A DNA stretch of 64,000 nt, from contig NC_087069.1 in the NCBI RefSeq assembly GCF_963678635.1, positions 8,006,633-8,070,632 of the forward strand. Direction: 5' to 3'. A program made the translations under genes and the position numbers. The stretch comes from Symsagittifera roscoffensis (Eukaryota > Xenacoelomorpha > Acoela > Convolutidae). This document shows positions 1 through 9,197 of this stretch, piece after piece (positions within the stretch are counted from its first letter, which is position 1; every line of letters starts with the position of its first letter). Below the pieces are notes generated by a model. The model had not been told where the DNA came from and did not search any database. It saw nothing but the letters and a program-made list of their open reading frames with translations.

Positions 1-400
1 CAATTTCCCTTTGAGCTATTTCATTTCGATCCTGCCCAAGAATTTGTTTTGTAGCAGTCAAAAGTTCATTCACCACTAGTCCAATTGTTACTTTGAGATC
101 TTTCTTCAGCACTCAAAAATCCGGGATTTTGTTCTCAATGGCCTTTTTGTTGGTTTCCTCCGACTTGTTAATGATGGGTTTTTCGTCTGCAGGACTGAGT
201 ACCATGCACGATCCCGTGTTTGATATCGCATTAGGCGTCTGGTCTTGAAACCTTAAGAGTAGGTGGATGATGAGCTTCGGCATCATTTTGAAATGAGATT
301 GATCATTTTCCATTTCCAGTCTTAAACAATTTGATATGTTTATCACAAACGTTTGCTGACTGCGCTGTTTGTTTTCACTTACAAATTCGAAAAAGATTTT
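1..400 (-). pseudogene. Unrecognised minus-strand reading frame with one in-frame TGA, cut by the window edge
   Basis: Read on the minus strand, the frame is open from 400 to 116, meets TGA at 113-115, then stays open in the same frame to base 1. Both halves look protein-like: the first contains NTGSCMVLSPADEKP and a Lys/Glu-rich tail, and the second contains LVVNELLTATKQILGQDRNE. The upstream limit is a TGA at 401-403. No family was recognised. It could be an exon of a minus-strand gene, a decayed transposon frame, or two exons joined by a short non-canonical intron. Coding character is inferred only from residue composition and frame continuity over about 400 bases. Confidence 0.35.
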
Positions 401-740
401 TCATGCATCGTCAATGATAAATCAAGATCGATTTGAAAAAAAAAATTTTCATTATCTTCTCGAATTACTGCGAAATTTGGTTGTACTGCTTAATTTTCTT
501 TTTCTGCTAATATTGATTTCGATTTTGTGTGAAAACTCATGAGCGAATAGGAATGTGTAACGATTCTGATTGGTTGCAATTTTTCTATCATTCGGCCTTT
601 CCATCATGAGATTAGCCCACGGTTAAGATGATTAGACAAGTTTGATTATTTGTTTTCTCTCTTATCTTATATAAATAGTTCAGTATTTCTTACTCTTGCG
701 AAAATATTTTGACTTCTTCCCATTTAATATTTTGTTTGCA

Positions 741-812
741 AAATGGCAAATTTCAAGACATTTTTTTTCTTGAAATTTCAAAAAAAACCACCTGGATTTA
801 GGTAGTAATTAG
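741..812. repeat. Dispersed double-hairpin element, copy 1
   Basis: The arms AAATTTCAAGA (748-758) and TCTTGAAATTT (768-778) form a perfect 11-bp stem. A second small stem follows, ACCT...AGGT. A diverged copy with the same order of both hairpins lies at 10951-11022. It may be a small non-autonomous element or a structured noncoding repeat. Confidence 0.5.
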
Positions 813-1137
813 TTGCTATTGTTTCCAACGGTAGTTGTTTTTTTTTCAAATACTTTTTTCGGATCAGTTGTGGTTTTCGGCCTAGTTTCAGTCGGTTCAT
901 TTTCCGTTTTTTGTTAAATAGTATTCATTTTATCTGGTAGTTTTTATCGTCTTATTTTGTCATGAATGTTATTTTGTTAGCATGAATGTTATTTTGTTTT
1001 TAAGTTAGTCATTTTACCAAATAATTTTACCAGATCTTCTTACCAGATTAACAATTCGTCCTTTAATCAAATCTGATTTTGATTAGTTTTATTTTTCACA
1101 AAGTTTTTTATTTTAGTTAATTTTTAAAGAAGAAAGT

Positions 1138-1590
1138 TGTGGCCTCATGAAAGGCCAATTGTTGACAATTTGCTCATTTTTTGAAATATTCCCATTTTTC
1201 TCAAAAACTGCCATCCCAAATATGGGTTAAAAGAGTCAATCGAATAAAACGGGTTGTGAGAATTTTCCCGGCATAAGCGGCCACGCCCTAATTTTAGTAG
1301 AAACAAAATGTGGCCTTTGGAAAAGTCACAATTTACAACTTTTGACTGTTTTTTGGAAACTTTTTGACTGTTCTTAAAAAGTAAGCTGCCAATTTCAAGG
1401 TTAGTGGTTCATTTGAATCTACAGATTTCGGGATTCTTCGCTGCATAAACTGGTACGCCCTATTTGTGTAGAAAAAAGCTATAGCTTCTGGGAAAAAATA
1501 TTTACTTTTGGGACCGTTTTTTTAAAATTTGTTTTTTTTTTAATCAAAAACTACCCTGCCCAATCTGAAATTGAGAGTTCAGTCGAAGGA
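1138..1590. repeat. Diverged tandem repeat, period about 180 bp, ~2.4 copies
   Basis: The same order of landmarks recurs: GTGGCCT start, a CAATTT...TTGAC block, CTCAAAAACTGCC-like, AGAGTCAATCG-like, then GGCATAAGCGGCCACGCCCT against CTGCATAAACTGGTACGCCC. Copy starts are near 1138, 1311 and 1485. The copies are strongly diverged and no coding content is visible. Confidence 0.5.
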
Positions 1591-2469
1591 ACAGTTTGCA
1601 AAATTTGTTGTTCAGAAGCTGAGATGTTAAAATTTAGTGTCAGAAGTGTATTTTTCAAACTCCACTCCGAAAAGGCATACAGAAGCTTGCGCCGAAATGA
1701 ATCATAATATATTTGTTGAGTTTTTTTGCTCAAGTTGGATATGCTGCAGATTTTCTTGCAAAATTTGATACTTTTTAATGTTTTGTTTGAGTTTAAGAGC
1801 ATCTTGGTGTTTTGGAAAGGAGACCAATTCTAGGTCGCATTGTTAATAGTGTAACGAAAAGAAGCTCCGCAGTGATGTTTTTTTAATAACTCCTTAGCTT
1901 TGCACAAGCTATATTGCTCTTATACCAGTCCTTTTTCTTACCAAAGACGAGTTTTAGTGCACTCCCGAGTTTGCTTGCATTGCAACTCATTTCAACCGCT
2001 CACAACTGAGGCCAGTGAATGATTGGTTTTTTCACGGGTTTTAACATGCAGTCATAATTGACCAAACAACAAAGACCTCTGAAGCGTGGTTTTGAATCTG
2101 ATAGTCCGTATTGATATGATAAAAAAACGTTTATTCAAGAACTTTCTGAGTTTGTTTTTACTATTGAATAGCATGATTTAGCTGGTTGATATTTGTACGA
2201 GATTTGAATATGTTTATTAAACTTACCAAAAAATGGGTAGTTGTTAACGTTAGTATTATACTTTATTTAACTAAACATTGAGAATGGTTTAAAAATGAAT
2301 TCTTCATTTTGCAAATCAGAGACGGTAATACTACAAATTATTGTCTAAAAAAGGTTCATGGTTTGCGTTTTGAACAATATATCTGCTGACTTTATGTTCA
2401 AATATTTATTCTCTCGTTGCTAAAAAACTGAAACAAAATTATTTGGTTTATAATTTTGCATTAATTGTT
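1591..2469. other. AT-rich noncoding DNA upstream of the TRIM-like gene
   Basis: No convincing coding frame, RNA gene or repeat was recognised. Any promoter of the downstream gene should lie here or further left, but no clear core promoter motif was seen. Confidence 0.4.
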
Positions 2470-2493
2470 TGTTACCACACAGTTTGAATAACT
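2465..2493 (+). promoter_or_regulatory. Splice acceptor 11 nt before the TRIM-PLAT start codon
   Basis: A T-rich stretch ending in ACCACACAG (AG at 2481-2482) is followed by an 11-nt leader and ATG at 2494. No donor paired with it is obvious, so either a 5'-UTR intron or SL trans-splicing could use it. Confidence 0.55.
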
Positions 2494-5400
2494 ATGGCCA
2501 CAGGTGGTGATCAATTTGATTGTCCTATTTGTCTAGAAACATTGGTGAACCCTCGCATTTTGTCTTCATGTGGACACTCGTACTGCTCTTCTCCAAAAAA
2601 CTGTCTCCAGGGGATTATACAGTCTAAATCTAGACAATGCCCCGAGTGCAGGACTCCCATTGAGGACAGAATTCGAAATGAGAAACATTGTGTGGAGAAT
2701 TTTACGCTGAAGTCTGCAATTGCGGTGAAGAATTTTTTAATCTATAAATCAATCATTTTAGGTTTAACAGAAAGTGTTTGCCAATTAGTAAGCTCACGTT
2801 TGCCAATTAGTAAGTCTTGAAACTTTTTTTTTTCGAAAAGAGATAAAATCAAATTGGAATTATTCGAAAGAGTTTTTCTACTACCTCTGAGTTAAATGTC
2901 AAGCAAAAAGGATATACAGGAAGTTAAATGAGTTTTTTAGGGGGAATATAACGCTCATTTAGACGTGTTTTCTTTGAATTAAATTATCATAATTAAATTA
3001 TCATAGAAAATTATTATAGTAATTTGGTTTTATTAAATGCCAATCTGCTAATTGACAATAATCTTGGGCGACTTCAACTTTTCATATGGAATCAGGAACA
3101 CTCTTGGAAAGAAACTCAAAAACTAGAACACAACAAGAAGAAAACCGCACTGAATTCACCACAACCGACAGTCATCATTTTAACCGACCAATTGCTAAAG
3201 CACAATAATAAACTGGAACCACAAGACGCAGTTTTTAGTGCTCGCTTCTCACAAATCATTTAAAAAGAAAAAAGGTTGTGGACCGACAGTACAACAGCTC
3301 TTCAGTGGGCACTGAGAGCTGTAAACGACAACAAATTTTTCTCGTTTCAACAAACGACTAGATCTCTTGGACCATTTGCTTCGAATGCCACATGAACATA
3401 TAATTAAGCCGTGCTTCTCGAGATGTACATCTTAAGACGATTCTTTGGACGTAGAGGAACACCGGCGAAAAATTGTTCCTGTTAATGGTACAAATTCCAT
3501 CGTAGCCGAAAAAGAACTCAACAGATACTCGACTCCGACTTTGCACGACAATCCAACCCCGCCTATGCTCCTCATTTTTGAGGTGTTTGGGAACGAATCA
3601 TCAGATCAGTAAAAGACACGTTCTATGCCATTCTTCGAAGCCACACTAACAGACGACACATTCAACGTTCTTTGCGAAGTTGAATATTTCATGAATGCAA
3701 GACCCATCACTACAGTTTCATCATCGCTTGATGATAGTGAAGCCCTCACACCAAATCCCTTTCTGCTCGGGAGAGTGAATGTCAGCATGCCACCTCTACC
3801 ACTCCAACAGCTTTCGACACTCCGTCATCAATAAAAATTCGTCCAACAGCTCGCAACTCTTATTTGGAAACGCCTGATCAAGGAATTTATCTCAACACCC
3901 TTACCGCGACAACGATGGACAAAGAAGACGCCGCCTATCAAAATGTGAGAAATTGTTTAGTTTCTTTAGGATATGACGCCACGAGGACTCTGGGCAATTG
4001 GACGGATCACAGGATACAAATCAACCAATGACGACCAGACACGCGTTTACCCCGTTAAAACAGGAGACGAACTCTGCCAGTACCAGCCTTTAGTTTAGCA
4101 CCTGTTAATCCGGAATATTGCAATGACTCTTCACGACAATAAGAGCCCCAGCGGACAACAGCCAAAGCCGATAACTTCCGCCGACACTTATACGACACAG
4201 CGCTAGTGTCCTAAGTTATATGAGTAGGAACCACCCCACCTCTTTTTTCTTTGAAAGGTTTTGGAACTTCAAAATGAGGCCGAGTGTTATATAGTAATTT
4301 GACAATTGACAATCATCTTGGACGACTTCAACTTCTTATATGGAATCAGGAAAATCAGGAGAAAGAAATTCAAAAACTAGAGAACAATAAATAAATTGAA
4401 ATTTATCAAAAGTGAAATAGCTGTCACGTGCAAACGAATAAATAAAAACATGCAATTTCTAGAAAGTAACTGTGTTAAAAAGAAAAAAATAGAGTGACCA
4501 ATCTACGCCGCTCGTTTTCTACAGGATTATTACGCTTGTGGTTAGCAAGTGTTGTCAAATCGGAGTTAGACTTTTTTTCGTGTTAATAACTTGTTTAACA
4601 AAATCACTTGAATTATTTGATAGTTTGGCTTACAATGAGTTTAAATTTGTTAGCTTTTCTTAAGATAAAAACTAAGCCTGGGACGGCAAAGGTCCTAGGT
4701 TTTTTTAAAAGGTGGAAAAACTGTGTGAATTGAGTGAAAATGTTGTTGGCTTATTTGTCTGCCCATGTTTTGGGGGGCTTTGGTGCCACATCTTAACTTT
4801 TTTTATACTCCAAGCAATTTTCATTGAAAGTTTTTTTTGATTTGTTCCTGTGAATAGTAAATTTACTGAACCTGAATTTTCGTAATTTTTTAAGCTGAAA
4901 AGTTTATTTGGACTCAATTGTTCGGCTTAGCTTTTCGGTTTTCTTGTTCAATTAAACTTGTTCGCCCTTGACAACAGTTTTTGTTTTTGGCTCAATTCTG
5001 TTTTCATTGCAGACAACTTAGAAGTGTTTGTTGTGGTTTTATCGAAATTTTTCCTTTTTCGACATATGTCTTTCGCTTCATTCGTTATCTGCTAGTTTGC
5101 AATGTTATGTTTGTATGGTATCGTAAGAAATGCCAAGCTCGGCTTCACCTATATGCTAAGTTATTTCAATTCAGCGAATGGAAGAGAGTATAATAGACAC
5201 TACTAGCTTGTTGAAAGGCTGTACGTTGTGAAATTTCCCTCTATAACTATTTGATATATACTGATAATTAAGTATGATGAGTTTGGCTCCATCTATGTGT
5301 CTCGTGCGTGGTTTGTTGAATATTTGAGATGAAACTTTTTATATATTTTGTGAAAAAAGTTCATTCATTATCATTTTCCTGGGAGTTTAACAACCAATCA

Positions 5401-6894
5401 AACTTATCAAACTTGTTGGTTTCTCTATTGTGAAATTCCTCGCATTCCCAGAATAATTGAAAAATTTTATTGATCAAAAACAGTGTTCTCATTTTTTAGT
5501 CTGCCCGATCTCAAACCAGTGAAGCCGGTAAAGAGATGTGCCGAACTCATAAAAAAGCAAAAGAGTATTTCTGTCGAAACGAGAGTTGTGAAATATCTAT
5601 TTGCAAGGATTGCTGGAGAGCTAGTCATGGAGATCATCTTGTTGTACTGAAAGAAGAGATTGATCTAAAGCAAGCCACTGAGATAGCTGAGAAAGCTGAG
5701 AAAGCTCTGCAACTCTTTGAGGGCTGTCAAAACACGATTAGACAGCTCACAGATCAAACTGTTGATCTAAATGCCGAAATGTTGACAATAACGGACAAAT
5801 CAAATGCGCTGATGAGCAGGAAACCTGATATCAAACGAGTGCAGGATCTGCAACAAATTACTAAACTTGAAGAGAGTATCAAAATCGAGCTGAAGGGTTT
5901 GAAAGCAAACAGTTGCGCGAAAATTGCAAGCATGCAAAAGATGATTGCATCATGGGAAGATATCGATAAGAGTATCGAAGCTGCAATTCAGGCCTTGCAA
6001 GCAGAAAGCAATGGTAAGATTTTTCAATTTACTGTAGCAGCCTTTCTTTCAAAGTCTAGCACTACTTTCAATTTTGTTTTTGAGAGATCGTTTAATGTAC
6101 TTTTATGTAAGTGTTTAAGTCGGGGAACAGGATATTAGAAGCCAGTAATAAAACGTTTTTGGGCAACGGCTGTTTTAACTTTTTTCTGCAGACTTTGCAA
6201 TTCGGACAAAAAAGCAAAGTCCTTACGAATCTTTTTTTTTAAACAATACAACGATTATTTGTGTTTATTTATGTTCCATCTAGGAAGATTGTTTACGTTG
6301 GCGAGTATCTGAAGTAACAAAAATAAATCAATAAGATGTTTCCAAAACTTAATTTTAGCGCAAGGGTTTTTTTTAAATGCTATAGGGTGCACGTATTTTT
6401 ACGCTCTGCTTTAACTTGATTTTTTATAACAGATACATGAAGTAATAGTAGTGACTTATATTAGATGGAACCTTAGATGAGCTGCAGTTGAATGTGAGCA
6501 TGAAATGGAATGAGTAATTGATTGTTTTGTTATTTTGCTTATAGCACAGTCCACAGTCACGTACAGTGTGAGAGTGCATTGTGGTCCCACAGACAACGAT
6601 GTATTCTTCACACTGTTTGGTCAGAATGGCAACACGGGCAGACAGAAACTGGGCAAGATGCATAAAAAAGGAAATCAATGGAATGAGTTTAAACTGCAGT
6701 TGATAGACGTGGGCAGAATACGGAGAGTGGTAGTGGAGATCGAATTTGGAGAGGGAGGAGAGACAGAATGGTATCTATATCATTTTAATGTGACCAATCT
6801 GAGCAGCGGAGAGGAAGCTGTATTCGCCGCTGGATGTACTCTGCACAAGAAAAAAGATGGCTCACCGACCACAAAAGAACTACTGCCGTGGTAA
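2494..6894 (+). CDS. TRIM-like RING/B-box2/coiled-coil protein with C-terminal PLAT domain (3 exons)
   Basis: Probable E3 ubiquitin ligase. Exons: 2494-2724, 5500-6013 and 6545-6894, giving a predicted 364 aa. Donors are GCG|GTGAAG and ATG|GTAAGA; acceptors are TTTTTTAG and TTATAG; phases are 0 and 1 and join cleanly. RING: C10, C13, C26, H28, C31, C37, C49, C52. The fourth ligand is C37, three residues later than the usual C-x2-C. B-box2 (91-123): C91, H94, C102, C107, C112, C115, H120, H123. Residues ~125-248 form a heptad-like helical coiled coil. Residues ~250-364 match PLAT/LH2: YSVRVHCG, then DNDVFFTLFGQNGNTG, a WNEF strand, and a WYLYHFNVTN strand followed by GEEAVF. The family role is ubiquitin transfer with substrate or lipid/protein binding through the C-terminal domain; the actual target is unknown. 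An extra small exon in the long first intron cannot be excluded. Confidence 0.85.
3013..4395 (+). mobile_element. Degenerate BEL/Pao-type LTR retroelement fragment in intron 1
   Basis: Two related ~100-bp blocks in direct orientation flank the piece (3013-3140 and 4285-4395). They share ATAGTAATTTG, GACAAT.ATCTTGG and ATATGGAATCAGGAA, and look like LTR remnants. The second begins TGTTATATAG just after a purine-rich AATGAGGCCGAG tract, as expected at a 3' LTR. Between them, in several broken frames, are integrase-core and C-terminal hallmarks of BEL/Pao: a GVWER-like stretch near 3585, LCEVEYFMNARPIT at 3670-3710, LTPNPFLLGR at 3748-3777, and a later region resembling GLWAIGRITGYK. Gag, protease and reverse transcriptase are missing. 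It is certainly dead. Confidence 0.7.
4396..5499. other. Rest of TRIM-PLAT intron 1
   Basis: AT-rich sequence ending in the pyrimidine tract and acceptor ATTTTTTAG (AG 5498-5499). No recognised gene or element; the short frames here lack any domain. Confidence 0.5.
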
Positions 6895-7102
6895 ATTCCA
6901 AACCCAAGCTAAATACTTCAAGATTCAAAGAGGAATTCAAACAGAATTAACGAACCAAAAAAAAACTTTTCTTATCTCGCTTTATAATAATTGTAAATAT
7001 GATTTGGTCTTTACTCTATTTTTTGTCTATGCTCACCGGCTATCTTAAACCGAGGTAGTTTGCTCAATTATCTCTCACCAATTCAACTATTTATAGAACA
7101 TA

Positions 7103-7180
7103 AGGTAATTTGGCATAGGGTGGGTTCGAATTTAGGGTAGATTAGTATAGGGTAGAATGGCATTGGGTAAATTGGAATTG
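7103..7180. repeat. Short imperfect minisatellite, GGGTAGA/GGGTAA-type unit
   Basis: About four to five copies of a 15-18-bp unit of the form ATT.G.ATAGGGTAGA lie between the TRIM-PLAT stop and the next gene. The rest of 6895-7330 shows nothing else recognisable, and no clear AATAAA was seen for the upstream gene. Confidence 0.5.
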
Positions 7181-7325
7181 GTTTGATTGTCATCGAACCA
7201 AGTTTTTAACCTAGATTAATTACATGCACATGCAATTTCGATGGAATTGATGAACTTAATTTTGAATTCAAAAAGTATGTTGCTTTGTTTTCAGTTTTTG
7301 ATTCCTGTAAGTTTTCATTCTTCTC

Positions 7326-7348
7326 TCAAATTTTCGCTTCAGGTTAAT
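7326..7348 (+). promoter_or_regulatory. Splice acceptor 6 nt before the NIFK-like start codon
   Basis: TTTTCGCTTCAG (AG at 7341-7342) is followed by GTTAAT and ATG at 7349. It decides the start: the upstream extension of the open frame to 7241 reads into the intron side of the acceptor and is low-complexity hydrophobic sequence. Confidence 0.6.
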
Positions 7349-8683
7349 ATGGTTAACAAAACGGCTTCAAAGTCAAACATAGACCCCCCTAGTCTTTCAA
7401 AACGAGGTCGACTCTACGTTGGCAACTTACCATTCGGTTTTTACCACGAAGCACTCAAAGAATACTTTTCGCAGTTCGGAAAGGTCACAAAAGTACGAGT
7501 AGAGCGAAGCAAACGAACCGGTGGTTTCAAAGGCTACGCTTTCGTTGAGTTTGAAAACACAGAAGTGGCTCAAATAGCAGCAGATGCGTCTAATAACTAC
7601 ATAATTGACAAGAAAATCCTAAAGGCCAGATATATAACTCCTGAAGACCAGCATGTAAAAAGGCTAAGAGGTAGAAAGACGTTTGAGACCTTCAAAACTC
7701 CGACTTCAGTTCAGAATACAAATTTAGTAGCAGCTGTTGGTCAATCGAAAAGGCGGTTGATGAAAAAGCGTGAAATGTATTTGAACTTGCATGAAAAGTT
7801 ATCTGAGTTTGGTATTGAGTTGGATGAAATTCCGATTAATTTGGCAAGTTTGGACGAAAGAATTGAGGAAGCGAAAGGTAGAAATAAGCGAATTCAGAAG
7901 TTGAAAGAAGAAAACAAAGCAAAGAAAACCTTGCAAGTGAAAATTCAAAAGCACAGAAAGTTGAAAAAACAAAAATCTGAGAAACACGAGCAAAAAAGCG
8001 AAAAAAGCTTTGAAAAAACTGAAGAAAATGAAGATGAAGATCCAGAAATTGAAAGCGAAGATGATGTTTACAAACCGAAAAATGTTATTGATACATTTGA
8101 GAAAGCATTAGATGCTCTTAAAGGAGTTGACAATAAAAGTGAAAAAGAAACAGAAGGGACAGGAAAGGTCGAAAAAGCTCAAGATGATTTATGGAATGTC
8201 GGAAATGAAGTTCAGAACTTCGAGGTTTCAGAAGCTGTAGGGAACAGTTCAGACGAAAATAAGGACGAAGAAGTGAAGACAAAAACGTTGAAAAGAAAAC
8301 GAAATGATTTGAAAACCGTAGCAGTGTCGAAGTCCAAAAATCCAGTGTCGAAAAAGCCAGCAGAAAAACGAGAACCGGTAAAAAGGAAGGTAGAAAAAGT
8401 TGCAAGGGAGATCAGTGACGATTCACCGTCGGAAATCCTTAAAAAGAGACCCAGTAAGGAATCGTTAGCGAGTAAAAATGAAAAAATTACAAAAAAGAAA
8501 ATCTCCAAATTGGTGAAAGAAAGAGCCGAAAAAGAATCGACCCGAAATCATGAAGAAAAGGCGGTTAAAGAAAGTGACGATAATGAAAAGCCAGTTTTGA
8601 AGAAGAAAAAATTTGAGAAGAAAGAAGTGATGCAAAGTTTCAGACATAAAGTTAAGAACATTCAGTTCAAATATATGAGTTGA
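7349..8683 (+). CDS. NIFK: NIFK-like nucleolar RRM protein (MKI67 FHA-interacting, yeast Nop15 relative)
   Basis: Predicted 444 aa in one exon. A single RRM occupies residues ~20-98, with RNP2 LYVGNL at 22-27 and RNP1 KGYAFVEF at 61-68. The diagnostic RSKRTGGFKGYAFVEF stretch and the following NNYIIDKKIL helix match the NIFK/Nop15 family, which acts in the nucleolus in large-subunit pre-rRNA maturation and, in vertebrates, binds the Ki-67 FHA domain. A conserved-looking basic helix follows (SKRRLMKKREMYLNLHEKL). From about residue 190 the protein is a long Lys/Glu/Ser tail, making it clearly longer than human NIFK (about 290 aa). The start follows the acceptor at 7342. Whether an FHA-binding motif exists in the tail cannot be read from the sequence. 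Confidence 0.85.
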   Translation: MVNKTASKSNIDPPSLSKRGRLYVGNLPFGFYHEALKEYFSQFGKVTKVRVERSKRTGGFKGYAFVEFENTEVAQIAADASNNYIIDKKILKARYITPEDQHVKRLRGRKTFETFKTPTSVQNTNLVAAVGQSKRRLMKKREMYLNLHEKLSEFGIELDEIPINLASLDERIEEAKGRNKRIQKLKEENKAKKTLQVKIQKHRKLKKQKSEKHEQKSEKSFEKTEENEDEDPEIESEDDVYKPKNVIDTFEKALDALKGVDNKSEKETEGTGKVEKAQDDLWNVGNEVQNFEVSEAVGNSSDENKDEEVKTKTLKRKRNDLKTVAVSKSKNPVSKKPAEKREPVKRKVEKVAREISDDSPSEILKKRPSKESLASKNEKITKKKISKLVKERAEKESTRNHEEKAVKESDDNEKPVLKKKKFEKKEVMQSFRHKVKNIQFKYMS

Positions 8684-8997
8684 TTTGTAACTATTCTGTA
8701 TTCTGACTTTTTCGGACACCAGAAATTGATTTTTGAGAGCTCACATATGTTTTTACGCTGTCCCCGTGGTGCAAAGAACTTAACCGTTAGCAAAATTCTT
8801 GCTTTAAAAATGTTTTTTTTTTCTGTCTTGTTCAGTTGATTCAATTTTTGCTCAAAACAAATTATTCAGTATTTGCAATGGCAGGGGAGTTATTTACAAA
8901 AAAATGGAAAATATCAGTAAATTTGTTTGTTTTCAAATGAACATTGTTTTGCCTTGATTAATGCGAGGTTTTCTTGAATGTACGAATCATATTAGAA

Positions 8998-9083
8998 AAT
9001 AAAATCTTAAAGGGAAACTCTTTATTGATATCCTTTCCCGCCTCGGGTACCTAGTAACAAATATCCCCCTATAAAGAAATAAA
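8998..9083 (+). terminator. Candidate polyadenylation signals of the NIFK-like gene
   Basis: AATAAA occurs at 8998-9003 and again at 9078-9083, about 320 and 400 nt after the stop. The second lies only ~110 nt before the TIMM44 acceptor, a spacing typical of SL-resolved polycistronic units. In AT-rich DNA such hexamers also arise by chance. Confidence 0.4.
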
Positions 9084-9177
9084 TCAACAGTTAAGCATAT
9101 GAGAATCTTACACTTAGTAACGAATCACCCCTTTTGCAAAAGGGGCAATATAGTTAAAGAGATCCCAGTTTAAGGTC

Positions 9178-9197
9178 ATCGCATTGTTTCAGGTTGT
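9178..9197 (+). promoter_or_regulatory. Splice acceptor 5 nt before the TIMM44 start codon
   Basis: GCATTGTTTCAG (AG 9191-9192), then GTTGT, then ATG at 9198. No matching upstream donor is evident in the ~500-bp intergenic interval. Confidence 0.6.

Noticed and set aside
1551-1802. 83-codon minus-strand frame
   Set aside because: Overlaps the diverged tandem repeat at one end, is AT-driven in composition, and has no recognisable domain or splice sites.
7799-8844. Minus-strand frames opposite the NIFK-like tail
   Set aside because: Phe/Leu/Ser-rich complements of the Lys/Glu-rich coding sequence.
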